A stretch of DNA of 64,000 bases from Tenacibaculum aquimarinum (GTDB lineage Bacteria > Bacteroidota > Bacteroidia > Flavobacteriales > Flavobacteriaceae): positions 54,830 to 118,829 of the forward strand of contig NZ_JAKGSC010000006.1 in NCBI RefSeq assembly GCF_022478115.1, given 5' to 3'. The first letter of the stretch is position 1; every line of letters starts with the position of its first letter. Below are positions 34,616 through 43,080 of the stretch, one piece after another. Under the pieces are notes generated by a model. The model saw nothing but the letters and a program-made list of their open reading frames with translations, was not told the origin of the DNA and searched no databases. A program made the translations under genes and the position numbers.

Positions 34616-35122
34616 TTATAATTCAGTCAATTTCAATTTTGATTCAAGCCATTTTTTCGAATGTCGTATTGGTCTAATGTCAAGCCAATACCAAAGCAAC
34701 AACACAAATAATCCCACTCCAAAAAATATTGATTTTATTCCGAAATCAGCTTCTTTAACAACTCCATTTATAGTTGCTTTTTCCATTGTCAAAGAGCTTA
34801 TCATAAAAACTAAACTAAAGATGATAAAAAAAATAGCATTAAGCAAATATGGAACGAATTCCACTTTTATTTTTTGCTGATTACTATTTTCAAAAGTTCC
34901 AATTATTAATGGTGGATTTCCCATTATTAAATCAAGGTCAAGTCCAAGAATGTATCGCTGAATTAGGAATTGATTAGATTTTATTTCTTTAGAATATTTT
35001 TTTGTCGTCAATCCTTTTAATATTTTTTCCGATTCTCCTGCATTAAGTTGTTCAATTAGTTCATCTTTAGATAAACTAGTTCGATATTCAGCTGTAAATT
35101 TTAATGGAAATTCGGTTTTCAT
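34616..35122 (-). CDS. Cassette 12: two-helix membrane protein
   Basis: A 168-residue protein. The N-terminal ~80 residues are soluble ('LKFTAEYRTSLSKDELIEQL', then 'TKKYSKEIKSNQFLIQRY'), followed by two transmembrane helices (about 92-110 and 127-145) and a short basic tail 'HSKKWLESKLKL'. The layout resembles small Flavobacteriia proteins with a cytoplasmic sensor-like domain before a membrane pair, but no family is recognised. The boundary is 12 bases before the ATG, so it has no promoter of its own. Confidence 0.65.
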   Translation of the reverse strand: MKTEFPLKFTAEYRTSLSKDELIEQLNAGESEKILKGLTTKKYSKEIKSNQFLIQRYILGLDLDLIMGNPPLIIGTFENSNQQKIKVEFVPYLLNAIFFIIFSLVFMISSLTMEKATINGVVKEADFGIKSIFFGVGLFVLLLWYWLDIRPIRHSKKWLESKLKLTEL

Positions 35123-35133
35123 AAATTATTGCC

Positions 35134-35256
35134 AACGTGTTTGTATATGGTTTGTTGCGTGGTTTTGCACGTAATTTAGCAAATACAAACCAAATAGAAA
35201 ATCCGCGAGGATTTTCGTAAGTAGGCTAGAACTAGCAATAAATTATATACGTTGTT
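35134..35256 (-). repeat. attC-like site A13
   Basis: Outer stem gtatat/atatac; apical gaaaatcc/ggattttc; very close to A8 and A9. Cassette 13 ends gttacctgc/gcaggtaac, the same private repeat as cassette 9 although the genes differ. Confidence 0.92.
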
Positions 35257-35268
35257 ACCTGCTGGCTT

Positions 35269-35682
35269 TTATTCGGCAAAAACCTCATTATTGTTTGAAA
35301 ATGATTTAAATTCTATTGGGTTTCCACTATAATCAAATACAAACATTGTCATCTGTTCTCCAACTTTTCCTTCGTATCTCTTTTGTGGTTTAACTACAAA
35401 GTCAATTTTCTCCGATTTCAGTTTCTTTTCAATTCTTTCGAACTCGCTTTTGTCCAATAAACACCCAAAATGAGGAATTGGAACACTTACTCCATCTACT
35501 TTTCCACAATAATCCAATTCAGGAAATTTATTACTAACGTGAGCAGATAGTTGATTATCAAAAAAATCAAAATCAATCCAAGATTCAGTTGACCTTCCTT
35601 CTTTACATCCTAAAATTTCTACATAAAATTTTCGTGTTGACTCGATGTCTTTTACTTTAAAAGCGAAGTGAAATATACTCAT
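35269..35682 (-). CDS. Cassette 13: VOC (glyoxalase/dioxygenase-fold) protein
   Basis: A 137-residue single vicinal-oxygen-chelate domain. The first half opens 'FHFAFKVKDIESTRKFYVEIL' in the usual way, the His of 'FHFAF' being a metal-ligand candidate. 'VPIPHFGCLL' begins the second beta-alpha-beta-beta-beta module, and 'MFVFDYSGNPIEFKSF' gives the terminal Glu ligand. VOC proteins include glyoxalases, fosfomycin and bleomycin resistance proteins and dioxygenases; the substrate is unknown. A resistance role would suit a cassette but is not shown. Confidence 0.88.
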   Translation of the reverse strand: MSIFHFAFKVKDIESTRKFYVEILGCKEGRSTESWIDFDFFDNQLSAHVSNKFPELDYCGKVDGVSVPIPHFGCLLDKSEFERIEKKLKSEKIDFVVKPQKRYEGKVGEQMTMFVFDYSGNPIEFKSFSNNNEVFAE

Positions 35683-35726
35683 ATTTTCTATTTTTTTCTT
35701 TTTGTTCGGTTGTTCAGCTTGCAGGT

Positions 35727-35851
35727 AACGGTTTTGTATAAGATTAGTTGCGTGGTTTAAGCACCTAATTTAGCAAATAAATTACAGATAGAAAGTCCGC
35801 GAGGACTTTCGTAAGTAGGCTAGAACCAAGCAATTAATTTTATACGTTGTT
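35727..35851 (-). repeat. attC-like site A14
   Basis: Outer stem gtataa/ttatac; apical gaaagtcc/ggactttc. Cassette 14 ends: gttgtatgcc/ggcatacaac. Confidence 0.92.
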
Positions 35852-35888
35852 GTATGCCGTTTTTTTCAGTTTGTTATTATTCCGATTA

Positions 35889-37355
35889 TTAAACTTTAGA
35901 AGCTGATGCCTTTCTTGTAGCGTCAATTACTATTATATTTTCGTGATTCTCTTTTTGAATTTCTTTTAAAACTTTATTGACTTTTCGAATATCTGATAAT
36001 GTGTAACATAAAACTACTGAAATGTCACTAGCAGATTTTGATGCAGATTTATAGATGTCTGTTTGGTTTTCTAAATTTCTCTTTAACGAAGATGATTTCG
36101 CCAATTTAAATTCTACAATGGTTGAATCTCCACTTCCAAAAGACACTTTATAATCTGCTGGTCCACGACCATTATTTACTTCTGCATTAACATCGTATGG
36201 TGAAGCATACCAAGTCAGTCTAAATATTCTCTGTATTGTATCTTCCTTCGCAATAGGTCGATGACCATCGTAGAAAATTCGATAACCATCATTATTCTCG
36301 ATTACGTCTTTTAGATACAAAGCCCTTTTAAGAGATTCATCATAACTATTGGATTGTAATTTGTAGAAATCACTATTCTTGTTTAGTAATTCACATAATG
36401 GCGTTAGAGCATCAACTAATTTTTCTTTTAATTCATTGATTTGAGACATAGAAGCAGAAGTAACTTCATACTTTTTGTCTTCTTTCAGTTTTATATAAAA
36501 GTCTACTAAATCAGGGAATTTTCTGATTGTTTTTAAGAAGGCATATTCTTTATCTTTCTTTTTGGGTTTTCTTGGTAAGTGAGACCTGAAAAATTCGTTT
36601 ATAGCTGAACGTAAAGATGAATTTTCTAAAGACCTTGTTACATTGTGAAAGCTTGAATAAAAATCAGAATTGTTGATTACAGCATCATCTACAGTTAGAA
36701 TATCTAAAGGTGTTAGAATAATGAAATCTCCACCTTTTTCTCTAAAAAAATATGGCAGTCTAAAAGTTCGAGGTTGCCATATTTTTGTTTTTTTATCGAA
36801 TCGACACCTAATTGAAAAATCTCTAGTTTGATTTTCTTTTAAATGCTTTTTTGCAAAATTCTCGGTAAACTCAAGAAGATATTCTTGTATTAAGTTTGTC
36901 GTAAAGTCACTAATAAAATCTTTTCCAACTCCAGAATTTAGAAGGGTCAATTTTTCTATATGAGTTTCGGCAGTTATTTCTTCTTCTCCAAAAGTGCTGT
37001 AAAAACCATTAAAAGCAGTTATAGCTCCATTTGCAAATTTCTTTCCTAATCCTTTTCCGCCATTTCCATATTTTGCTAATCCTAACCAATTTTGTTTGAT
37101 TTCGGGAAATTTGAATAGATTTATATCTACACCTATTCCGTCATTTTCAGTCGCATATTCTTTTAAAATAAGTAAATGTTCAACTACTTTTTTATGAAGT
37201 TCTTTGTACTCTGGTTTTTCAGATGCGAACAATAAAAAAGGGTCAATAAACATTGGCAAGTCAGAACTTAAACAAATATTTAATGCTCCAAATTTTTCTA
37301 AAGTCGAATGTTCAATTTCAAAATAGTCAGAAAATAGTAGTTTAAAATTGGACAT
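35889..37355 (-). CDS. Cassette 14: large protein with C-terminal PD-(D/E)XK-like nuclease motif
   Basis: A 488-residue soluble protein. The C-terminal ~110 residues contain 'GRGPADYKVSFGSGDSTIVE' followed by 'FKLAKS', giving D...E-x-K, the PD-(D/E)XK metal-site pattern. It continues 'NLENQTDIYKSAS' with a Q-x-x-x-Y-x like that of restriction-type nucleases. The N-terminal 350 residues are unrecognised, with 'LPMFIDPFLLF' and 'DFIILTPLDILT'-type segments. Proteins of this general layout occur in anti-phage defence islands. The gene is alone in its cassette. Nuclease fold: moderate confidence; defence role: inference. Confidence 0.65.
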   Translation of the reverse strand: MSNFKLLFSDYFEIEHSTLEKFGALNICLSSDLPMFIDPFLLFASEKPEYKELHKKVVEHLLILKEYATENDGIGVDINLFKFPEIKQNWLGLAKYGNGGKGLGKKFANGAITAFNGFYSTFGEEEITAETHIEKLTLLNSGVGKDFISDFTTNLIQEYLLEFTENFAKKHLKENQTRDFSIRCRFDKKTKIWQPRTFRLPYFFREKGGDFIILTPLDILTVDDAVINNSDFYSSFHNVTRSLENSSLRSAINEFFRSHLPRKPKKKDKEYAFLKTIRKFPDLVDFYIKLKEDKKYEVTSASMSQINELKEKLVDALTPLCELLNKNSDFYKLQSNSYDESLKRALYLKDVIENNDGYRIFYDGHRPIAKEDTIQRIFRLTWYASPYDVNAEVNNGRGPADYKVSFGSGDSTIVEFKLAKSSSLKRNLENQTDIYKSASKSASDISVVLCYTLSDIRKVNKVLKEIQKENHENIIVIDATRKASASKV

Positions 37356-37402
37356 ATTTCATTTTTTGTTAGACTGTTCTTGGGTTAGTTCAAATGGCAT
37401 AC

Positions 37403-37527
37403 AACGGTCTCGTATAAGAATAGTTGCGGGTTTATGTGCGAGGATTTTCCGCAGGAAAATCAGACGTAATAAACTTGCAACGACCTTTGGTTAAGCCCGA
37501 AATTGAGCGATTATTTTTATACATTGT
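37403..37527 (-). repeat. attC-like site A15
   Basis: Outer stem gtataa/ttatac; apical gattttcc/ggaaaatc; right arm 'attgagcgattatttttatac' in part. Cassette 15 ends: gttgtgcgc/gcgcacaac. Confidence 0.9.
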
Positions 37528-37543
37528 TGTGCGCTGGCTTTTT

Positions 37544-38131
37544 TTAATCAGATTGATGAACCCAATACAGTTCTCCATTTCTATATGTTATTATTCCGCC
37601 ACCTGCTTCTTCTTTTCCAAAGTAAATACTTGGTCTTTCCAAATTCACAATTCTGTCGCCAACTAATTCTCCATCTTCTACGATAATCTCAAAAGTTTCC
37701 TTGTCAGAAACAACACACCATAAATTAACCCAACCAATAGCATTTGGAAATCCACTATATTCTTCTTTTCCACAACCAATCGAGATTAAGTCCTTTTCTT
37801 TTTCTTCAATTATTAATTTCGGACAGTCTTTTTTGTCAAAATATATTCGTTCAAATATCCCGTTTCCATTCAAGTCAATACTTATTGTATCTGTAACACG
37901 ATATTCTTTGTAGTTTTTAAATTCAAAAAACTCTGGGTGAGTCCAATCCGCAACTTTTTTGTTTTCAGATTTTAGTGATTCCGTTTTTACTTTTTCAGTT
38001 TGTTTTTCAATGACTTTAGTTTCAATAACTGATTCTGTTTTCAGAACTTTAGTTTCGCTATTGTCATTCCCTTTGTCTTTACAACTTGAAATAGTAATTA
38101 ATGTTAAAATCAGAAAGAAATAGTTTTTCAT
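37544..38131 (-). CDS. Cassette 15: secreted lipoprotein
   Basis: A 195-residue protein with lipobox 'ILTLITISSCKD' (Cys 17). A Lys/Glu/Ser/Thr-rich linker ('ETKVIEKQTEKVKTESLKSE') leads to a C-terminal globular domain of about 120 residues. That domain contains 'YRVTDTISIDLNGNGIFERIYF', an Asp/Asn-rich turn resembling calcium-binding VCBS/EF-type loops, and ends 'TYRNGELYWVHQSD'. The loop suggests a surface Ca2+-stabilised protein (inference). Alone in its cassette. Confidence 0.7.
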   Translation of the reverse strand: MKNYFFLILTLITISSCKDKGNDNSETKVLKTESVIETKVIEKQTEKVKTESLKSENKKVADWTHPEFFEFKNYKEYRVTDTISIDLNGNGIFERIYFDKKDCPKLIIEEKEKDLISIGCGKEEYSGFPNAIGWVNLWCVVSDKETFEIIVEDGELVGDRIVNLERPSIYFGKEEAGGGIITYRNGELYWVHQSD

Positions 38132-38156
38132 TTAGTTCGGTTTTCAGCTTGCGCAC

Positions 38157-38280
38157 AACGTGTTTGTGTATGATTTCGTTGCGTGTTTAAGCACTAAAGT
38201 TAGCAAATAAATCACAGATAGAAAGTCCGCGAGGACTTTCGTAAGTAGGCTATAACTAGCAATGAATTATACACGGTGTT
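38157..38280 (-). repeat. attC-like site A16
   Basis: Outer stem gtgtat/atacac; apical gaaagtcc/ggactttc. Cassette 16 has the self-complementary private end gttgtacaac on both sides. Confidence 0.92.
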
Positions 38281-38290
38281 GTACAACGTT

Positions 38291-39142
38291 TTATTCTTCA
38301 TAATCAGATTTTAATTTCGAATATTCCTTTATTTCTAATTTAACATTAACGTCTAATTCCGAAAGAAACGACTCAATTTTATTTACTGTTATCTCATTAA
38401 TTTTGTCAAAAACTACGACTAATATTAATTCGACTTCTTTATTTTTAAATGCTGTTTTAAAAGTATTTATTTTAAGAATAAAATTTTGAAGTGAAAGTAG
38501 AAGCGGTTTTATAGCTTTATTTGAATGCCAGTATTTTATTTCAGCTATTATTACTTTTTCAGGACTTGAAGCGTAAGCATCTAATTCAAGTTTTATGCTA
38601 TTTGATACCAATCTTTGATTAGTTCTAAATGCTATGTTATATTTTAATTCTAAATCTTTTACGGCCCAATCTTCAGCGTCCGAAATTCTATTACTCAATT
38701 CAATTTTACTAATCGATTCATTATTTGGTTCTACTATTTTCTCGATTTTTTCTTCTCTTTCTTTTATCTTGGGTTCTGCTATTTCTATTATAGAATTATC
38801 AGCGGAATTTAGTAATTCAGCTTCTTTTTCTTGTTTTTCTTTTATTTTCTTTCCACTCATAGTTTCTATAAATGAATCGTCATTTCGAAAATCACTCGGT
38901 GCATATAACTTTTCGTGATGATTTACTACTAAAAAAATAAATGCTCCTAAAATTATTAATGGAAATATTATAATAAACCAAATTAGAGGAATTCTTTCAT
39001 AAACTGATTCTAAATTTGAAATACTTGTACTCAAAACTAAACAAGCGAAACCATAAATTAAGGATATAAATAATCCGATTATTCCCAATGGATTTTTTGT
39101 CAAACCTTTGGCACTTTTCATAAAATCTCCTAATGGGTTCAT
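38291..39142 (-). CDS. Cassette 16: membrane protein with PD-(D/E)XK-like domain
   Basis: A 283-residue protein. Two transmembrane helices lie at about residues 18-38 and 53-73, then a Glu/Lys-rich linker, then a C-terminal domain of about 130 residues: 'NRISDAEDWAVKDLELKY' followed by 'LELDAYASS' and 'VIIAEIKYW', the D...E-x-K spacing of PD-(D/E)XK nuclease folds. The acidic residues could form a metal site, or the fold may be catalytically idle. A membrane-tethered nuclease would suit a role in entry-blocking defence (inference). Confidence 0.6.
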   Translation of the reverse strand: MNPLGDFMKSAKGLTKNPLGIIGLFISLIYGFACLVLSTSISNLESVYERIPLIWFIIIFPLIILGAFIFLVVNHHEKLYAPSDFRNDDSFIETMSGKKIKEKQEKEAELLNSADNSIIEIAEPKIKEREEKIEKIVEPNNESISKIELSNRISDAEDWAVKDLELKYNIAFRTNQRLVSNSIKLELDAYASSPEKVIIAEIKYWHSNKAIKPLLLSLQNFILKINTFKTAFKNKEVELILVVVFDKINEITVNKIESFLSELDVNVKLEIKEYSKLKSDYEE

Positions 39143-39169
39143 AGTTTTGTTCGGTTTTTAATGTTGTAC

Positions 39170-39295
39170 AACGTTTATGTATATGGAAAGTTGCGTGTTT
39201 GTGTGCGAGGATTTTCCGAAGGAAAATCAGAAGCTAGCAAACAAAGCAACTAACATTGGTTAAGCACAAAATAGCAATTTTTTATATACTGTGTT
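39170..39295 (-). repeat. attC-like site A17
   Basis: Outer stem gtatat/atatac; apical gattttcc/ggaaaatc; right end 'atatactgtgtt' as in A12. Cassette 17 ends: gttgtaacca/tggttacaac. Confidence 0.9.
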
Positions 39296-39306
39296 GTAAC
39301 CAGTTT

Positions 39307-39867
39307 TTATTTTTCATTATTCAGTTCGTCAAGGAATTTACTCGGATTCCTTAAAAATCGGTCGGCATCTGAACCTTTAATTAATTGACCTAAATCCGAA
39401 ATATTCGGTTTGCATAAATTTCCGTTTCTGTCCATTAAAATCCAATTATTTTCTTGACAGATATCAAGCATTGAATTGAGGAAATTCAGAGTAGTGTCTG
39501 TTAAGTCAGTCCGAAACATAAATTCATCAATAAATTCATTCGTTTTATTAAGTCCGATACTAACATCGTGGTCAAATTCCGCTTTTTCACTTTTCCAAAT
39601 TGCATCGTCAGTCCAACTTGCACGAGTAATTATTTTGTCAATTTGTTTTTCTAATTCCGCTACATTAACTTCTATCTCTTTCCACCAATTTGTTGTTCTT
39701 GCATCTTCAAATTCAGGCTCTAAATCTTCGTTGTCAGATTCAGTATATTTTTCCCAAAACTTTTCCCATTCAGAATGTTTAATTTCCAAATGATTTGGTA
39801 TTTCTCCAAATTTAATTTCAATCGCCTTTTTCGGCAGTATGTATGTTATAAATTGGTTAATTGCCAT
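39307..39867 (-). CDS. Cassette 17: soluble protein of unknown function
   Basis: A 186-residue protein starting MAINQFITYILPKKAIE. The start is at 39867, because the longer frame from 39996 passes through the attC-like site. It is acidic and Trp-rich ('EWEKFWEKY', 'TTNWWKEIEVN', 'ASWTDDAIWKSEK'), with 'FDHDVSIGL' in the middle and a charged tail 'SDADRFLRNPSKFLDELNNEK'. It is similar in feel to immunity or SMI1-type cytoplasmic proteins, but no family is recognised. The boundary lies about 21 bases before the start. Confidence 0.6.
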   Translation of the reverse strand: MAINQFITYILPKKAIEIKFGEIPNHLEIKHSEWEKFWEKYTESDNEDLEPEFEDARTTNWWKEIEVNVAELEKQIDKIITRASWTDDAIWKSEKAEFDHDVSIGLNKTNEFIDEFMFRTDLTDTTLNFLNSMLDICQENNWILMDRNGNLCKPNISDLGQLIKGSDADRFLRNPSKFLDELNNEK

Positions 39868-39888
39868 TCGGTTTCTCAAATTGGTTAC

Positions 39889-40014
39889 AACGTGTTTGTG
39901 TAATAAAAGTTGCGATTTTTGTGAACGGCTATTTTCCGCAGGAAAATAGAAGTGAATAAAAAAGCAACAACTTTTGGTTAAGCTAAAATTAAGCAATTTT
40001 TACTACACGGTGTT
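39889..40014 (-). repeat. attC-like site A18
   Basis: Outer stem gtgta/tacac; apical ctattttcc/ggaaaatag (subtype of A10 and A19). Cassette 18 ends: gttgggcaaa/tttgcccaac. Confidence 0.9.
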
Positions 40015-40024
40015 GGGCAAAGTA

Positions 40025-40969
40025 TTATATATCTAATTTAGTTTGATTTTTTAAATCGGATTTGTTTCGCTTGTATTTTTTTCCTTGTTCTGTTGTAACT
40101 CTTTCTGATTTTTTCATAACTTCCAACACAAGCAATACATCACAACTTTTTGTCTTAATTAGACCAAATTCATTAATAATCCTTTTTTGCTTTAAAACGC
40201 ATTTTATAGAAGTTCCATTTGTGAATTCGATTTCGTTATTTCTTACAGATGACTTAAATATTTCATCTTTCATATAGAAAGTTATAATTTCATTTTCATA
40301 AAACCCTTTCCATTTAAATTTACCTTTTAGTAAAACTGGAGAAATTATGTTTATAACTGCTTCATCATTTATTTCTGGAGTAAATTCATTAGAGTTTAAA
40401 ATGAATTTATAGAAATCTGTTTTTGAAATAGGTTCTTCTTTTTTCAAAGGTTGATTATTCTTATCTAATTGAGTTACAGAAATCTCTTTGACTTTAGAGT
40501 AAGTTACAAGTTTCTTATAAAAATTAGATTTATACCATAGAACTTTATAATTTTGATTAAATATTGGAACAATTTTTTCAGCTAATTTTTCTATTTGTTC
40601 TTGATTTAATTCTTCTTCTAATTTTTTGATTTGCAATCTTTTCATTTGATTGTCAAGTTCAAAATTTTCAATTTCTAATTCTGTAAGTTTTTTGTTTTCT
40701 TTCGGTACAGTTGCTATTATTAAAGCTAGTATTGAAACAATTAAAGCTAATTGATTATTGTTTTTTCCTAAAAATTTCCATATTTCTTTAAAACCTCCTT
40801 CAAGATAAACTTCACTTTCTATATTGATATTAATATCAAGTTTTTCAGTTAGCTCCTTTAATATTAAAAGTAAATCTCGTTCACAACCATTTTTTACAAA
40901 TGCGTCGATTGAATGAGAATGGTCTTTTAAAAAATAATGTAATTCAAGTTTATTAGGAATATGATTCAT
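40025..40969 (-). CDS. Cassette 18: protein with one membrane helix and a C-terminal polar domain
   Basis: A 314-residue protein. An N-terminal soluble part (1-75), a single hydrophobic helix ('NQLALIVSILALIIATVP', about 77-94) and a long coiled-coil ('LEIENFELDNQMKRLQIKKLEEEL', in two stretches) precede a C-terminal beta-rich domain with 'KGKFKWKGFYENEIITFYM' and 'IKCVLKQKRIINEFG'. The layout resembles membrane-anchored coiled-coil proteins sometimes found near DNA-modifying systems. No family is recognised. Confidence 0.6.
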   Translation of the reverse strand: MNHIPNKLELHYFLKDHSHSIDAFVKNGCERDLLLILKELTEKLDININIESEVYLEGGFKEIWKFLGKNNNQLALIVSILALIIATVPKENKKLTELEIENFELDNQMKRLQIKKLEEELNQEQIEKLAEKIVPIFNQNYKVLWYKSNFYKKLVTYSKVKEISVTQLDKNNQPLKKEEPISKTDFYKFILNSNEFTPEINDEAVINIISPVLLKGKFKWKGFYENEIITFYMKDEIFKSSVRNNEIEFTNGTSIKCVLKQKRIINEFGLIKTKSCDVLLVLEVMKKSERVTTEQGKKYKRNKSDLKNQTKLDI

Positions 40970-41000
40970 TCTAATTCTTGGTTTTGGTTATATTTTGCCC

Positions 41001-41127
41001 AACGTTGTTGTGTTATGGAAAGTTGCGTTTAAAGTGAACGGCTATTTTCCGCAGGAAAATAGAAGTTTACAAGAATGCGACTAACTTTGGTTAAGCTAAA
41101 AATAAGCAATTTTTTTTACACGGTGTT
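41001..41127 (-). repeat. attC-like site A19
   Basis: Outer stem gtgt/acac; apical ctattttcc/ggaaaatag. Cassette 19 ends: gttgggcata/tatgcccaac. Confidence 0.9.
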
Positions 41128-41139
41128 GGGCATAGTTTT

Positions 41140-41808
41140 TTATTCGTAATACATTTTAAATTTCTCAAAAGTTTCTTGTCCAGGAATATTTACTGTCATT
41201 TGATAATATCCATTTTCCTTTGATAAAATCTGATAAATATATTTATCTCCTTTTACACTAAAATTTGACCTTGTTTCATTGTTGCTTTCCACAAAAACTA
41301 ATTCAAATTCTGTTTCGTTAATCCAATTATAGGTCAGTTTTGAAAATGTATTATTAGAAAATGAGTCCGTCCATTTTCCTTTTTCCATTTTTACTCTTGT
41401 TGTATCTCCAGCAACTTCGAAATAATAAAATTCCTTTTCGTTTTTAAATTCCTTGAGTTGCTTTTTCGAAATTTCAGGTTTTGGTTTTTCCGTTATTCTC
41501 GTCACTGATTCTTTTGGCGGTTCCAATCTGTCTAATAAATTTCGGAATTCCACACAATTCCTTTGAAGTCTATAATAAACTTGTTGTCCAATTTTTTGAG
41601 TTTGTGATTGCTTAAATTTTCCTAAATATGGATAAAGTTGCTTTTCGTATAATGAGTTAATTTTCAGTGTATCATTTTTAATTTCCAAATTTTTCAGGTA
41701 ATCACACATTACATAAGAAACAGAATCAATTTCTGTCATTGTTTGTGAAAATGTAATATTGGAAATTCCAATTAATAATATTATCAATATTTTTCTCATT
41801 TCGTTCAA
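41140..41808 (-). CDS. Cassette 19: exported protein
   Basis: A 222-residue protein with a signal peptide ('KILIILLIGISNITFSQ'), Lys/Glu-rich in the middle, followed by a beta-rich C-terminal domain of about 100 residues: 'EFYYFEVAGDTTRVKMEKGKW', 'LTYNWINETEFELVFVESN' and 'YYQMTVNIPGQETFEKFKMYY'. It resembles flavobacterial secreted DNA-repair-like lipocalin folds without a definite match. Either MNEMRKIL (41808) or MRKIL (41799) could be the start; the latter gives a typical signal and leaves 18 bases to the boundary. Confidence 0.65.
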   Translation of the reverse strand: MNEMRKILIILLIGISNITFSQTMTEIDSVSYVMCDYLKNLEIKNDTLKINSLYEKQLYPYLGKFKQSQTQKIGQQVYYRLQRNCVEFRNLLDRLEPPKESVTRITEKPKPEISKKQLKEFKNEKEFYYFEVAGDTTRVKMEKGKWTDSFSNNTFSKLTYNWINETEFELVFVESNNETRSNFSVKGDKYIYQILSKENGYYQMTVNIPGQETFEKFKMYYE

Positions 41809-41817
41809 ATTATGCCC

Positions 41818-41943
41818 AACGTTGTTGTATAAGCTTTGTTGCGTGTTTCAAGCAACTAATTTAGTAAATAATTACTGACCAAGAAAGTCCGCGAGGACTT
41901 TCGCAAGTAGGCAAAAAGCCAGCAATAAAGTTTATACGGTGTT
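41818..41943 (-). repeat. attC-like site A20
   Basis: Outer stem gtataa/ttatac; apical gaaagtcc/ggactttc. Cassette 20 ends: gttagcataa/ttatgctaac, and the tta of the core is the stop of its gene. Confidence 0.92.
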
Positions 41944-42893
41944 AGCATAAGTACTTTTTAGCTCTTTCTCTACATTTCATAATAGCTTCTTCACTTAAAG
42001 GTAAAAAAACTTTTTCGTATTTCGCTTCTTTAGGTTTTATAAAATTCCAATTATTATTTTTATCTTTTTTAAAATACTTTCCATTCGCTGTTCCCATTTT
42101 TCCGCTCAAACTTCTTTTAGCTAAAGCTGTTAATTCTCCAATACTATTTTCAAGTTTATTTGCTGGAATTTTTCTCCAAATCTCCATACTTCTGTAAATA
42201 GCTAAATCCCAAGTTTTTTGTCTCCAAAATATATTTGGTTCATTATGGACAACTTTTAATTTATACTTTGAAAGATATTCGGGCTTAATTTCATAAATAT
42301 ATTCTTCTAAATTGAAATCATATATTCTTTCCTTTTTGTAAATCTTTATATTTGGAATCAAGTAGTTCATAGTTAATAGATAATGATTGTCCATATTTTT
42401 CAATCGCCCATTCTCGGTTTGCTTTTTTGTCAGCACTTTTACCAAACCACCAGAAGACGTCAATTCCGAGCTTTCTATAATCATTTGTTCTATTTTCTAA
42501 ATTTTCAGTTGTAATTGATGATAATTGTATTTCGTGAGCAACAATCCACCCATTTGGAAAAAGCATTGCAATATCAATAATTCTTTTAACTTCAATTATT
42601 GGATATTCAAATCTGATTTCTGCGTTTGAATATTCACTCCAATATTCTTTGATATGTTGAGCAATAAGTTCTTTTCCTAAATTATGTTGTGGACTTTCAG
42701 CGTGTCTTTCAAAGTCACTTGTGCAATTATTAATATGAAAAAAATGTTTAGCTCTTAATTTTCCGTCTTTAATTGAAATTTTTCCTTCACAAAATTTACA
42801 AACTAACCTTTCTTTGTCAATTTCATTTCTCGGATTTTCAAATTTTGTTATATCCAATTCTTGACCTGTATCTTTGTATTTTGCTGTTAACAT
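41942..42893 (-). pseudogene. Cassette 20: CoiA-like nuclease gene with a frameshift
   Basis: The first frame (42893 to 42318, 191 residues) has a paired-Cys segment 'RLVCKFCEGKI', 'RAKHFFHINNC', 'ESPQHNLGKELIAQHI', 'IDIAMLFPNGWIVAHEIQLS' and 'DVFWWFG', matching the CoiA competence family (nuclease fold, E-x-Q/K). It ends at 'LQKGKNI'. A second frame, overlapping, continues from 'KKERIYDFNLEEYIYEIKP' to 'RERAKKYLC' at 41942 (separate frame 42484-41942). Joining them near a five-T run at 42333 gives about 317 residues, the usual CoiA-like length. It is a real frameshift, programmed slippage or a sequencing error. Confidence 0.6.
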
Positions 42894-42942
42894 TTTTCTT
42901 AATTAATTTTCGTTTTTCTGACGGGTTTCACGTATTTATGCT

Positions 42943-43069
42943 AACGTTGTTGTGTATGGTTAGTTGCGTGGTTAAGCAACTAATTTAGTAAACAAATACG
43001 AACCCGAGAAAATTCCGAAGGAATTTTCCAAATAAGCACTTGCCAAAGCAATTAATTATACACGGTGTT
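42943..43069 (-). repeat. attC-like site A21
   Basis: Outer stem gtgtat/atacac; apical aaaattcc/ggaatttt. Cassette 21 ends: gttgtaagca/tgcttacaac. Confidence 0.9.
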
Positions 43070-43080
43070 GTAAGCAGTTT

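Noticed and set aside
39868..39996. 43-residue N-terminal extension of the cassette 17 protein
   Set aside because: It is translated from the attC-like site A18 itself (hairpin-encoded residues), so the start inside the cassette is preferred.
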